Shown in pieces: positions 1 to 8,724 of a DNA stretch of 64,000 nucleotides. Within the stretch, counting starts at the first letter, position 1, and each line of letters opens with the position of its first letter. The stretch spans positions 1 to 64,000 of the forward strand of contig DATDGR010000064.1 in NCBI GenBank assembly GCA_036521995.1. Reading direction: 5' to 3'. The notes under the pieces are model-generated. The model did no database searches and was not told where the DNA came from. It saw nothing but the letters and a program-made list of their open reading frames with translations. The translations under genes and the position numbers were made by a program. This stretch comes from Gp13-AA77 sp036521995. GTDB lineage: Bacteria; Acidobacteriota; Terriglobia; UBA7540.

Positions 1-569
1 ATAAAGCAGCAGCCATTTAAACCCACCGCCCGACTTACGGTCAACCTGCAAAACCGCGGCGTGACAACCTGATCTCGGCAGCCGTCGCAGCCCTGGTGGT
101 CTCCGACGACGCCGGGAGTCGACTCCTGAGTGGGCGCTTCCAAATGAAGGCCTAAAAAAGGCTCCATCTTGTTTAGAAACTATGACTTAAGTTGCTTCGG
201 CTTGACTCTAATCCCCTCGGGATTCCTCAAGAACGACCCCGCATTGTCTTTAAGATATTGAAACTAAATGGCATAACCGCCTCGGCTTGGACCCCTGCGG
301 TCCCTACACTGACGACGGTCCGCCCGCGCTCTGGAGGAAGCTCATTGACCGGTAACTTCAAAAGCCAATTTCGTATCTGATTGATTTCCAGTGACCTCCC
401 AGCTTTGTTTGTCACGCCTCCGGACCCGCGCCCTCGGCCGGCCACATGAATTACCGGCATGGTATCTACTATATTATAATACGTAAAGGTTGTCAAGTTT
501 TTCGAGCGAAGCGAAGGTCTTGCCCCAGGTGTTGACACCGATCCCGATTAGTACCACACTGTAGTTATA
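1..569. other. Gene-free region upstream of padR
   Basis: No convincing gene is visible. The plus strand has only short frames. A minus-strand frame (460 down to 227, 77 codons from an ATG at 460-458) begins directly after a consensus promoter, but its product is not recognisable and its codon use is unconvincing. Bases 341-354 (CTCATTGACCGGTA) recur exactly at 39476-39489 in another gene-free region, so part of this stretch is probably a decayed dispersed element. Confidence 0.5.
468..496 (-). promoter_or_regulatory. Consensus sigma-70 promoter, minus strand
   Basis: On the minus strand, TTGACA (496-491) is followed by a 17-base spacer and TATAGT (473-468), close to the sigma-70 consensus. 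The expected start point near 461 is almost on an ATG at 460-458, so any transcript would be nearly leaderless. It points away from padR into a region without a recognised gene. Confidence 0.5.
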
Positions 570-571
570 AT
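532..571 (+). promoter_or_regulatory. padR promoter/operator region
   Basis: TTGACA at 532-537 lies just upstream of padR. An imperfect inverted repeat AGTAC-N6-GTAGT spans 550-565 and is a candidate PadR autoregulation site. A perfect TATAAT at 566-571 overlaps the start codon and is 28 bases from the TTGACA, so the true -10 element is not resolved. Confidence 0.35.
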
Positions 572-902
572 GATGCTCGGTGAGTTCGAATACCTGACCC
601 TTACGGCGGCCACGCGCCTAGGCGACGACGCTTATGGAGCTGCGATCCGGGAGGAGATCGAAGAAGCAACCGGGCGCCGTTGCTCCATCGGCGCACTCTA
701 CACGACCCTGGATCGTTTGGAGGCGAAGGGCTTCATCAAGACATGGATGGGTGATCCTACCCCGCAACGAGGCGGCCGATCCAAGCGTGTGGTGCGCGTT
801 ACTGCGAGGGGCGTCCAGGCGGCGAGCGATTTCTACGCCGTCGTGACCCGAATGAGCCGGGGCGTTTCTTGGGAGGCGAACCGAGTCAGGGTGCGATCAT
901 GA
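570..902 (+). CDS. PadR family transcriptional regulator
   Basis: 110 aa, the usual length for a short PadR-family winged-helix repressor. The first 90 residues match the family pattern: LGEFEYLTL, then LGDDAYGAAIREEIEEATGR (helix and turn region), then the recognition segment with GALYTTLDRLEAKGFI, then the wing with PTPQRGGRSKR. In acidobacteria such regulators usually sit in front of, and are thought to control, a membrane protein or permease gene. That is the arrangement here: the stop codon overlaps the next ATG (ATGA). ATG 570 or ATG 573 could be the start; both precede the conserved LGEFE. The ligand is unknown. Confidence 0.93.
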   Translation: MMLGEFEYLTLTAATRLGDDAYGAAIREEIEEATGRRCSIGALYTTLDRLEAKGFIKTWMGDPTPQRGGRSKRVVRVTARGVQAASDFYAVVTRMSRGVSWEANRVRVRS

Positions 903-1792
903 ACCGAATCTGCTGGCGGTGGGCCGATATTTTGTCCCGAATGCTGGAGCGCAACGAGCGGGAGGCCGTGCGCGGGGATCTTGCGGAGTCTGGCGAGACT
1001 GGCTTCCGGACCCTGCTCGGCGTGCTTGGTTTAGTGGCCCGGCGCCAGGCAGCTCTATGGACGCATTGGCGGCCCTGGCTGGCTCTCGTGGGCCTGATTG
1101 TCCCGCTCGGGATGCTGCTCTCGGTCGCTTCTAGGCGCATCGCCGACAGCAGCGCCATCTATATCTGGTTGTACGCAAACAACTGGGACTGGGCCTTCGT
1201 TCGGAATCCCGGCTTCCGGCATGACCTAGTCCACTATGTTTCTCTCATCCTCCTGGACTACTTAACGCTGGTGTGCTGGTCATGGACCGGTGGTTTTGTG
1301 CTCGGGGCCGCATCCCGCGGCATGATTCAGATCAACGGCGTTCTGTTTTGTGTCATGTTGTCGTTCGGAGCGCTTCTGGGCGCACCGCTGTATTTTGCTT
1401 ACTATCTGCAGTACCTACATCGCGCGCTCGGCTTGCGTTCCTTCCCCGACCCCAACGCCGCGGTTTTCGCGCTGACGTTCTACCGGGTAATGCTTCCCCT
1501 GATCGTGCAGGCCGTCCTGGTTGTGGTCCCTTCATTGTGGGGGATGCGTCACGGTGCAGGAGTGGCAAGGCTCCGGCCACTGCTCCGCACGACTTTATGG
1601 GCGGCTGCCATCGCGACCCTGGCTGCGATTGTGATCCAGAACCCGAACTTGTGGCTGTTTGTGCGGCCGCGGCCGGTGATGTGGCAGGGTTGGCTAAGAC
1701 TCCTGCTTCAAGTTGTCGCATACTGGCCGGTCGCGTACCTGGCCGAAAGCGCAGTCCGGCGGCGCTGGCACGACAGGATCGCCTTCAGTTAG
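899..1792 (+). CDS. Polytopic membrane protein coupled to padR
   Basis: 297 aa from the ATG at 899, which overlaps the padR stop as ATGA and implies translational coupling; a longer in-frame start at 869 would lie inside padR. The N-terminus (about 1-50) is a charged cytoplasmic segment with REAVRGDLAESGE. This resembles the short prefix domain found at the start of acidobacterial permeases. About six hydrophobic segments follow, around residues 60-80, 105-130, 140-165, 185-210, 225-245 and 265-285. No ATP-binding or FtsX/MacB core is present, so it is not a full ABC permease. Probably the regulated target of the PadR protein; its substrate cannot be told from sequence. Confidence 0.75.
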   Translation: MNRICWRWADILSRMLERNEREAVRGDLAESGETGFRTLLGVLGLVARRQAALWTHWRPWLALVGLIVPLGMLLSVASRRIADSSAIYIWLYANNWDWAFVRNPGFRHDLVHYVSLILLDYLTLVCWSWTGGFVLGAASRGMIQINGVLFCVMLSFGALLGAPLYFAYYLQYLHRALGLRSFPDPNAAVFALTFYRVMLPLIVQAVLVVVPSLWGMRHGAGVARLRPLLRTTLWAAAIATLAAIVIQNPNLWLFVRPRPVMWQGWLRLLLQVVAYWPVAYLAESAVRRRWHDRIAFS

Positions 1793-1844
1793 CCGCGGGT
1801 CCTCTCCAGGCTGCCATTTCAAGTCTTGCAGCGCCCACCTCGCT

Positions 1845-3017
1845 CTATTCGATCACGTCGAAGTTCTTGAGCGCCGCTTCGTTGACGGTCAAGCCCAGCC
1901 CCGGAGCCGTATCGTCGAGATCCACAAAGCCGTCTTTGGCCAGCGGCTCGCCCTTGAAGATATACCAGAACAGCTCGTTGCCCACGTCCACATCGACGGG
2001 AGGGAAGTACTCCGCCAGGGGCGAGTTGAGGCTAGCCATTACCACGTGAAAGTTGTGCATCTGCCCGGCGTGCGGAATCACGGGAATCTCGTAAGCCTCG
2101 GCCAGCGCCGAAACCTTTCTGGCCTGAGTGATGCCGCCCACGCGGTTGGTGTCGAACTGGATCACGTCCACCGCCTTGGCATCGATCAGCTCGCGGAAGC
2201 CGTAGAGGGTGAACTCGTGCTCGCCACCCGAGATGGGCACGATATTCATCGCCTTAAGCGTCGCGTATCCGCCGATGTCATCGGGCAGCACCGGCTCCTC
2301 CACCCAGCGCAGCTGATAGGGCTCAAGCAGCAGGATCATGCGACGGGCGTAATCCAGCGTCCAGCCCATGTAGGCGTCGGCCATCACGTCGATCTCATCG
2401 CCGACAGCCTCGCGCACCGTGCGCACGAGGTCAAGATTACGCTGCATTCCGGCGGCCCCGTCCACCGGTCCCCAGCCAAAGCGGAGCTTAAGAGCGCGGA
2501 ATCCCTGCGACTTGTATTGGGCCGCTTCTCGCGCCAGATCATCGAGCGGCTGGCTGTAGAGGCGGCTGGCGTAGACCGGGATGCGAGGCTTGGTTCTGCC
2601 GCCCAGCAAACGGAACACGGGTTGCTTCAAGACCTTGCCCATCAGGTCCCAGAGCGCGATGTCGACGGCGCTGATGGCCACCATCCCGATCCCCTTGCGC
2701 CCGAAGGCGATGGTGCGCCGGTACATCGACTGCCAAAGGTATTCAAGGTCGAACGGGTTCTGGCCTAGCAGAACAGCCTTCAGATGATGGTCGATCACCT
2801 GTTTTGCAACCCGGGGCGCAAGCGCGGCGTTTCCGATCCCGATTTCGCCGGAGTCGGTCTCCACTTCCACGATCAGCCAACTGAGAAAGCGAAACGAGCT
2901 CATAGTGTCGGAGGGCAGCTCCAATAAGTCCGCGGGGTTGGTGCAAAAATGGGGCAGCGGCGCGGCGGTCTGCTGCCGCCACTCAACCACCCGCGCCCGA
3001 ACTTGAGTAATCTTCAC
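1845..3017 (-). CDS. Enolase-superfamily dehydratase, L-rhamnonate dehydratase-like
   Basis: 390 aa. The GTG start at 3017 is chosen because GAGGAG lies 8 bases upstream; the frame stays open further upstream but without family similarity. The N-terminal capping domain is followed by a TIM barrel with the expected metal ligands in order: Asp in MADAYMGW, Glu in RWVEEPVLP and Glu in GGEHEF. Then come the Asp in QFDTNRVGG and the catalytic-dyad His in IPHAGQMHN. The GGEHEF and IPHAGQMHN blocks resemble L-rhamnonate dehydratases and their neighbours in the mandelate racemase/muconate-lactonising group, which abstract the proton alpha to a sugar-acid carboxylate and eliminate water. Exact substrate is inferred. 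The neighbouring exported glycosidases fit a role in sugar breakdown. Confidence 0.85.
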   Translation of the reverse strand: MKITQVRARVVEWRQQTAAPLPHFCTNPADLLELPSDTMSSFRFLSWLIVEVETDSGEIGIGNAALAPRVAKQVIDHHLKAVLLGQNPFDLEYLWQSMYRRTIAFGRKGIGMVAISAVDIALWDLMGKVLKQPVFRLLGGRTKPRIPVYASRLYSQPLDDLAREAAQYKSQGFRALKLRFGWGPVDGAAGMQRNLDLVRTVREAVGDEIDVMADAYMGWTLDYARRMILLLEPYQLRWVEEPVLPDDIGGYATLKAMNIVPISGGEHEFTLYGFRELIDAKAVDVIQFDTNRVGGITQARKVSALAEAYEIPVIPHAGQMHNFHVVMASLNSPLAEYFPPVDVDVGNELFWYIFKGEPLAKDGFVDLDDTAPGLGLTVNEAALKNFDVIE

Positions 3018-3141
3018 GATGGTTCTCCTCGCACTGGCCGTTGCCGAATACCGAACAGAGAGAATACTCCGGTTGGGCCTCTGGAGACGAGGTGTGATTC
3101 CGACTCCGCACTTCTTTTCCTCGCCCTGTGTAAGGGCCGCA

Positions 3142-3194
3142 CGCCGGACGCGAAACGGAGCCTGAGGACACACACGCGGGCGTCGCGTCCGGCG
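3142..3194. repeat. 12-bp perfect inverted repeat between methyltransferase and dehydratase
   Basis: CGCCGGACGCGA (3142-3153) is mirrored by TCGCGTCCGGCG (3183-3194) with 29 bases between. It lies in the 197-bp gap between two minus-strand genes. It could be a processing or attenuation hairpin or a dispersed palindrome; there is no T-run, so it is not a standard intrinsic terminator. Confidence 0.6.
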
Positions 3195-3214
3195 GAGCGC
3201 TTTGTAACGTACCT

Positions 3215-4054
3215 TCAGACCGTTGTCGCGCGCAGAATATGGCCGCCCTTGTCGGGAGCAGTAATCGCTCGGTTTGGAAAGTAGCGGGCGGCTATCTGTG
3301 AAGGCCCCAGGTCTTCGACCTCAGAGAACCCGAGTGCCATCAGTTGGGCGCGGAGCTCAGCCGCTTCAAAGTAGCTCAGCCAGGCTTCGCCCAACTCGGC
3401 GACGTGCTGCGCACGGCTCTCGTGGCCAATGCGGGTTTCCGCCGGCAATGAAGCCGGAGGATCGCTGTAGTCGAAAACTACGTGCGCGCCGTTCGGAAGG
3501 CTCGCGATGAAGCCGAGGGTCGACCATACTGCTTCCTCAGTCAGGTAAGGCACGACGCCAAGCCAAGTGAAGAAGGTCTCCTGTGCCGGATCAAAGCCAC
3601 CGGCCATTAAGCCGGCGGCCAAAGTCTGGCGTTCGAAATCGACGGGAGCGAAGGTCAGCGAATCTGGTATCGGGATCGCGGCATCTTCGAGGCGCCGGCG
3701 TTTCCAGGCCTGAGTAGCTGGATGGTCAACTTCAAAGATACGCAGCCGGTCACGCCATGGGCTGCGATAGGCATACGTGTCCAGGCCTGCCCCGAGCACG
3801 ACCAGCTGACGCACACCGCGTTCAACAGCAGCCGCTAAAGCATCTTCCCCGAAGCGGGTCCTGATGGCGATGAAAATTCGCATCCTTCGCCGGGAGGGTT
3901 GTTCCCCAGCCTCGCGAACCACGCTATCGGCGTCTTTACCCAGGATGCGCAGGGCAAGTGGATCAGCGAAGATGCGGCCCTGTTCCAGGATTTGATGAGC
4001 GGCCCGGTGAGCCGCTGCGGCCAACGCGGTCCGGCTCGGCTTTCCCAGTTGCAC
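3215..4054 (-). CDS. Class I SAM-dependent methyltransferase (TIGR00027 / LCM-like)
   Basis: 279 aa. The N-terminal PSRTALAAAAHRAAHQ and IFADPLALRILG, the SAM-binding motif VVLGAGLDTYAYR, and the FEVDHPATQAWKRRRL acidic-loop segment are the signature of the TIGR00027 family (related to leucine carboxyl methyltransferases, often annotated as putative O-methyltransferases). The mid-region FFTWLGVVPYLTEEAV is also typical. Substrates of this family are mostly unknown. The start is a GTG at 4054 with no clear ribosome-binding site. It precedes the dehydratase gene on the same strand with a 197-bp gap, so co-transcription is possible but not required. Confidence 0.9.
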   Translation of the reverse strand: MQLGKPSRTALAAAAHRAAHQILEQGRIFADPLALRILGKDADSVVREAGEQPSRRRMRIFIAIRTRFGEDALAAAVERGVRQLVVLGAGLDTYAYRSPWRDRLRIFEVDHPATQAWKRRRLEDAAIPIPDSLTFAPVDFERQTLAAGLMAGGFDPAQETFFTWLGVVPYLTEEAVWSTLGFIASLPNGAHVVFDYSDPPASLPAETRIGHESRAQHVAELGEAWLSYFEAAELRAQLMALGFSEVEDLGPSQIAARYFPNRAITAPDKGGHILRATTV

Positions 4055-4218
4055 GAATAAAGCTTATCAAAGGGGGTTGTCATTTACAGTAGAATCAGGG
4101 CTAGTGCAATGGCCATGCAGGCGTTTCTTGATCGTGCAGATGAGTATCGCGTAGTCTCCTCCGGATCGATTACGCGCCGTGAGGTTGGGTTCCATCAACT
4201 GAGGGTGCCGGCTAACCG

Positions 4219-4312
4219 GCGTTCGCAGTCAACCCGCCCGATCGAACGCCCGCGTTCGCAGCTCGCTCACAGCGCATCACATCCTTGACAAACCTGAATA
4301 CCGGGATATGGT
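4219..4312 (+). promoter_or_regulatory. Promoter with upstream direct repeat for the glycosidase genes
   Basis: TTGACA (4285-4290), a 16-base spacer and TATGGT (4307-4312) form a good sigma-70 promoter. Two direct copies of GCGTTCGCAG (4219-4228 and 4252-4261), about three helical turns apart, lie just upstream and could bind an activator. The first in-frame ATG of the downstream gene (4308) lies inside the -10 hexamer, so translation from this promoter must begin later. Confidence 0.45.
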
Positions 4313-4355
4313 AGCTCTTTGGTTTACGGCTGCCGTTAGCGATGCCGGCCCCCCA

Positions 4356-6017
4356 ATGTCACAGTGCTCCTCAGGGTTTCGAGCCCTGACACGAAGTGTA
4401 CTCGTCGTCTTCACTGTCGCGATGGCGCTCGCGGCCACGACTCGGGCTGCTCCCCGGGACGTCCAGTTCTCGCAGTCCGCGAATGCGGTGGACGCCTACG
4501 ACTTCGTGGAGATCACAGCCGGTGTCATCGGCCCCGACGCCACGAATCCCTTTATGGACGCCACCCTGACCGGGTCGTTCGAGGCTGCGGACGGGAGTCG
4601 AAAATGGACGGTGGAAGGCTTCTGCGACGCCGCGGACGGAAGTGTGTACCACATCCGGTTCATGCCTCCAACAGCCGGTGACTATCGGTACTCAGTGTTG
4701 TACCAGCAGGGCAGCTTTCAGAAGACATCCACGGGTTCGTTTCATGCCACCGATGGCCGTCGGCGGGGTCCCATCCGCGTTGATCCGCAATACCCCTGGC
4801 ATTTCATCTGGGAGGGCACCGGGGAGCATTATTTCTTCAACGGCACCACCGCTTACTGGCTGATGGGATGGAAAGACGAACGGATCATTGACGACAGCCT
4901 CGAAAGGCTGCACCGTTTGAAGATCAATCGCCTGCGTGTGACCATCGCCGGAAGGACCAATCTGTTCTATGGCGAACCCGTGATGGTGGGTGACAATTTC
5001 ACCCTATACATTGCCCCCTGGCCGGCACAGAAGGCGGACGACATCTACCATCCCGGCTTCGACTACCCGCGCTTTCAGGTGTCCTATTGGCAGAAGTTTG
5101 AACGCGCCCTGCGGTTTGCTCGCGACCGGGACATGATCATATCGCTCGTCCTCGACATGAACGACTCCAGAGTTCATCCGGCCGCCGGCAGCGAGGACGA
5201 GCACCGGTTTATCCACTATGCCGTGGACCGCTTCGGAGCCTTTTCCAACATCACCTGGGACCTGGGCGACGATCTCGATCACTTCCGCGACGACCGGTGG
5301 ACGCACAAGACCGGGAGCCTGATCAAGCAGTGGGATCTGAATCGCCACCTGGCGACGAGCCACCCGGTCGATAACATTCACCAGGACCGCACCGCCGCCT
5401 GGTTTGACTTCACCTCGTTTCGGGAGTGGTCCCGCAATCAGCATGCTTTCATGCTGAGCGAGCGCGGGCAGCAGCAACAAACGGGCCGCATCATTCCACA
5501 GACGAACGAAGAGTACGGATACGAGGACCACTATCCGCTCTGGGCGCGCGGTCTGGGGTCAGAATCGGCCGATACCCTGCGCCGGACGGCGTGGGACATC
5601 GTGATGGCGGGCGGCTATCAGACGGCCGGCGAAAGCGCCCGCCGGGGAACGAACATCTGGCCGGACACCGGAGGCGGCTGGATGAACGGCCGCGGCGACG
5701 ACACCATGACGATGTTTATGGGCTACGGGCACATGGTGGATTTCTTTACCGGATTCGACTGGTGGAAGACCGACCCGCACGATGAGCTGGTGGACAACGG
5801 CAACTATTGCCTCGCCGAACCGGGCCTGATCTACGCCGTGTATCTGCCTCACGCCGGCAAGGTCACGGTGCAACTCCAGCCCGGGCAGTACCAAGCGTTC
5901 TGGTTCGGAGCCTTCACAGGCGAGAAGATCAATCTGCCCGACGCACCGGGGCCACGGTGGACCTCACCCGAGGCGCCGGACCGCAACGACTGGGCGCTCC
6001 TGCTTCGCAGGAAATAA
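4356..6017 (+). CDS. Exported DUF5060/apiosidase-like glycoside hydrolase
   Basis: 553 aa from the ATG at 4356; an upstream ATG at 4308 overlaps the predicted -10 element. A signal peptide is visible at about residues 10-32 (LTRSVLVVFTVAMALAATTR then AA). The order then is: an Ig-like DUF5060 domain (about 35-135, with GSFEAADGSRKWTVEGFCD); a TIM-barrel DUF4038/apiosidase-like domain (about 145-460, with YFFNGTTAYWLMGWKDE and FGAFSNITWDLGDDLD); and a C-terminal beta domain (NGNYCLAEPGLIYAVYLPHA, then a GQYQAFWFGAFTGE segment). Members act on plant or bacterial polysaccharide side chains. The enzyme would act in periplasm or outside. The next gene, 50 bp downstream, is also an exported glycosidase. 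Confidence 0.85.
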   Translation: MSQCSSGFRALTRSVLVVFTVAMALAATTRAAPRDVQFSQSANAVDAYDFVEITAGVIGPDATNPFMDATLTGSFEAADGSRKWTVEGFCDAADGSVYHIRFMPPTAGDYRYSVLYQQGSFQKTSTGSFHATDGRRRGPIRVDPQYPWHFIWEGTGEHYFFNGTTAYWLMGWKDERIIDDSLERLHRLKINRLRVTIAGRTNLFYGEPVMVGDNFTLYIAPWPAQKADDIYHPGFDYPRFQVSYWQKFERALRFARDRDMIISLVLDMNDSRVHPAAGSEDEHRFIHYAVDRFGAFSNITWDLGDDLDHFRDDRWTHKTGSLIKQWDLNRHLATSHPVDNIHQDRTAAWFDFTSFREWSRNQHAFMLSERGQQQQTGRIIPQTNEEYGYEDHYPLWARGLGSESADTLRRTAWDIVMAGGYQTAGESARRGTNIWPDTGGGWMNGRGDDTMTMFMGYGHMVDFFTGFDWWKTDPHDELVDNGNYCLAEPGLIYAVYLPHAGKVTVQLQPGQYQAFWFGAFTGEKINLPDAPGPRWTSPEAPDRNDWALLLRRK

Positions 6018-6067
6018 CCTTCCCGCCCGGCCGGCGCGCCGCCCCAACGCGGCAAGGGGGCCATCCC

Positions 6068-8614
6068 ATGAGCAGATCACGACGGACTCCCGGCTCGCTG
6101 GTGACGGCGGTTCTGCTTGCTGTCACCCTGGTTGTGGCCGCAAGCGGGGCGCTCGCCGCCGAATGGCAGCCGCTCGGAGCCGTCACGCCCGGCGCGCCCC
6201 ACGGAAATCAGATCACCTTTCGCGGTGCACACGGTCTGGCGAACATCTCGGTGCTGGCGCCGGATCTCGTCCGCGTGCGCGTCGTCTCGGGCGCCTCTTT
6301 CGGACCCGACTACTCCTGGGCGGTGATCAAGCCTTTTGGCGACTGGCCCAAGACCACCGTCGATATCCAAGCGCCCGGCTCGAAGGGCGGGAACGATCGA
6401 ATCATTCGAACCTCGGAGCTTGAAGTCCGGGTTCACTCTGACCCGTTCGGAGTGGCCTTCTATGATCGCGACGGCCACCTGATCTCCAAGGACGATGACG
6501 CGCGGCCCACGGCCTGGGAAGGCGCGCGCGTGCGCACCTGGAAATCGATGCCGGCGGACGAGCACTATTTCGGACTCGGCGAAAAAGCGGGCCCGCTTGA
6601 CCGCCGTGGCCAGACCTACGTGATGTGGAACACGGACGCTTACGGCTGGGGCGCAAACACCGATCCGCTCTACGAGGACATCCCTTTCTTTCTGGGGTTG
6701 CGCGACGGACGGGCGTACGGTCTGTTTTTCGACAACACCTATCGCTCCTCGTTCGACTTCGGGGTTGAATCGCCCGACCGCTACGCTTTCGGCGCTGAGG
6801 GCGGCGAGATGAACTACTACTTTTTCTGGGGGCCGGACCCGAAGAAGGTGCTCAACCGCTACACGGACCTGGTCGGCCGCATGCCGATGCCGCCGCTGTG
6901 GGCGATCGGGTATCACCAGTGCCGCTACAGCTATTATCCCGACAAAATGGTGCGCTTCATCGCCGACAATTTCCGCGTACGGCATATCCCATGCGACGCC
7001 ATCTTTCTCGACATCCATTACATGGACGGCTACCGCATCTTTACCTGGGACAAGTCGCGCTTTCCCGATCCCCCGGGGCTCCTGCAGGACCTGCACCATC
7101 AAGGCTTTCACGTCGTGACCATCATCGATCCGGGCGTGAAGGTCGATCGGAATTACTGGGTCTATCAGCAAGGCATCGCCGGAAACGATTTCGCCAAGCT
7201 TCCCGACGGGAAACCTTTCGTCGGAAAAGTGTGGCCGGGCGAGAGCGCCTTCCCGGACTTCACCTGGGACCGCGTGCGCGACTGGTGGGGCTCCCTATAC
7301 AAAGGGCTGATCGCCGACGGCGTGGACGGCTTCTGGAACGACATGAACGAGCCTTCCGTCTTCGACGTCCCCAGCAAGACCATGCCGGATAACGTGATCT
7401 TCGATGACCACGGGCTCGAGAGTCCCGAGACCAAGATTCACAACGTCTTTGGCATGCAGATGTCGCGCGGAACCCGCGAAGGCATGCTGAAGGCCAGGCC
7501 GAACCAGCGGCCGCTCGTGATCACGCGCGCCACTTACGCCGGGGGCCAGCGTTACTCCGCTGTTTGGACGGGCGACAACTCAAGCACCTGGGACCACTTG
7601 GCCCTGAGTGTCCCGGAGATCATGGGCATGGGCCTGTCCGGGCTGGCGTTGGCCGGAGCGGATATCGGCGGCTTCGCCGGTGGGGGCGCGAGTCCGGAGC
7701 TGTATACCCGCTGGCTCGAGACCGGCGTGTTCTATCCTTACTGCCGGACCCACGTGGAGTTCGGCGCGCCCAGCCAGGAACCGTGGTCCTTCGGCAACCG
7801 CCTCGAGGACATCAACCGCCAGTCGATCGAACTTCGTTACCGGCTGCTGCCCTATCTCTACAACGCGTTTCACGAGACCAGCGAAACCGGCCTGCCCGTA
7901 ATGCGAGCTTTGTTGCTCGATGACCCCGGCGATGCCGAGGCCGTGAACCAGAATGATGAATTTCTCTTCGGCGACGACCTGTTGGTTTCGCCCGTCGTCA
8001 AAGGCTACGCCATTCGCTGGGGATCGTACCTCCCCAAAGGTACCTGGTACGATTTCTGGACTGACCGGCGCTACACCGGCCCGGCGGACGTGGAGGTCAG
8101 CGCGCCGCTCAGTCGCATTCCGGTCTTCGTCCGCGGCGGCGCCATCATTCCCACCCGCCCGGTAGTGCAGTATGTGAGCCAGGCGCCGATCGATCCGCTG
8201 ACTTTCGAAGTCTATCCTTTGAGGCCCTTGGGGCCCCAGGAACCCGGCGACGCGTCGTCGCGCGACTATTACGAAGACGACGGCCTCAGCTTTGATTTCG
8301 AGCACGGCGTTTCTCTGCGGCAGAGAATCAGTGTCGACCGGTCGCGGGATGCCATCGAGATTCGTATGACGGCCCGCGAAGGTTCCTATTCGCCTCCGGC
8401 GCGCGCCCTCGTCTTCAAGATCCATGCCGAGCGCCGGGAACCCGCCGGGGTCACGGCCGGCGGCCAGGCGCTCGGGCAGCAGCCGTCCCCCGAAGCGCTC
8501 GGGAAGGCGGGCTCAGGCTGGGCCTACGACGAGGACGGGAACCTGGTCTCGATCAAGATTCCCGATTCCGGGCGCGGGACCGCCATTCACATCGCCCTGG
8601 GCAGGCGTCCGTAG
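6068..8614 (+). CDS. Exported GH31 family glycoside hydrolase (alpha-glucosidase/alpha-xylosidase type)
   Basis: 848 aa from ATG 6068, with a purine-rich AAGGGGG just upstream. A signal peptide covers about residues 1-30 (VTAVLLAVTLVVAASGALAA). The N-terminal beta-sandwich contains HYFGLGEKAGPLDRRG. The (beta/alpha)8 barrel has the GH31 nucleophile block GFWNDMNEPS (Asp about 425) and the acid/base block WTGDNSSTWDHL (Asp about 503). FLDIHYMDGYRIFTWD is also characteristic. The C-terminal beta domains include the DYYEDDG segment. It hydrolyses terminal alpha-linked glucose or xylose. It probably forms an operon with the preceding DUF5060 enzyme. Specificity between glucosidase and xylosidase cannot be fixed by eye. 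Confidence 0.95.
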   Translation: MSRSRRTPGSLVTAVLLAVTLVVAASGALAAEWQPLGAVTPGAPHGNQITFRGAHGLANISVLAPDLVRVRVVSGASFGPDYSWAVIKPFGDWPKTTVDIQAPGSKGGNDRIIRTSELEVRVHSDPFGVAFYDRDGHLISKDDDARPTAWEGARVRTWKSMPADEHYFGLGEKAGPLDRRGQTYVMWNTDAYGWGANTDPLYEDIPFFLGLRDGRAYGLFFDNTYRSSFDFGVESPDRYAFGAEGGEMNYYFFWGPDPKKVLNRYTDLVGRMPMPPLWAIGYHQCRYSYYPDKMVRFIADNFRVRHIPCDAIFLDIHYMDGYRIFTWDKSRFPDPPGLLQDLHHQGFHVVTIIDPGVKVDRNYWVYQQGIAGNDFAKLPDGKPFVGKVWPGESAFPDFTWDRVRDWWGSLYKGLIADGVDGFWNDMNEPSVFDVPSKTMPDNVIFDDHGLESPETKIHNVFGMQMSRGTREGMLKARPNQRPLVITRATYAGGQRYSAVWTGDNSSTWDHLALSVPEIMGMGLSGLALAGADIGGFAGGGASPELYTRWLETGVFYPYCRTHVEFGAPSQEPWSFGNRLEDINRQSIELRYRLLPYLYNAFHETSETGLPVMRALLLDDPGDAEAVNQNDEFLFGDDLLVSPVVKGYAIRWGSYLPKGTWYDFWTDRRYTGPADVEVSAPLSRIPVFVRGGAIIPTRPVVQYVSQAPIDPLTFEVYPLRPLGPQEPGDASSRDYYEDDGLSFDFEHGVSLRQRISVDRSRDAIEIRMTAREGSYSPPARALVFKIHAERREPAGVTAGGQALGQQPSPEALGKAGSGWAYDEDGNLVSIKIPDSGRGTAIHIALGRRP

Positions 8615-8680
8615 GGTCCATGGCGTTCGGTCCATTCCGCCCCTGAAGCTCTAGCAAGACTCGATCCCATCATATACACT

Positions 8681-8696
8681 GCGAGGAGGCCCTCGC
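8681..8696 (+). repeat. Small hairpin before the Uma2 gene
   Basis: GCGAGG-AGGC-CCTCGC forms a 6-bp stem with a 4-base loop just upstream of the ribosome-binding site (GAGGAAA) of the next gene. No T-run follows, so a terminator is unlikely; it may affect translation. Confidence 0.3.
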
Positions 8697-8724
8697 GGGC
8701 GGTCCACGACAGAGGAAAGTCAAG

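Noticed and set aside
227..460. A leaderless gene directly after the consensus promoter
   Set aside because: The 77-codon product has no recognisable features and the region shares sequence with other gene-free stretches, so it is kept only as a note on the region.
1713..2768. A 351-codon plus-strand frame
   Set aside because: Antisense to the enolase-superfamily gene, with only a random-looking His/Val/Arg-rich product.
3142..3194. The 12-bp inverted repeat as a terminator
   Set aside because: The loop is 29 bases and no T-run follows on either strand.
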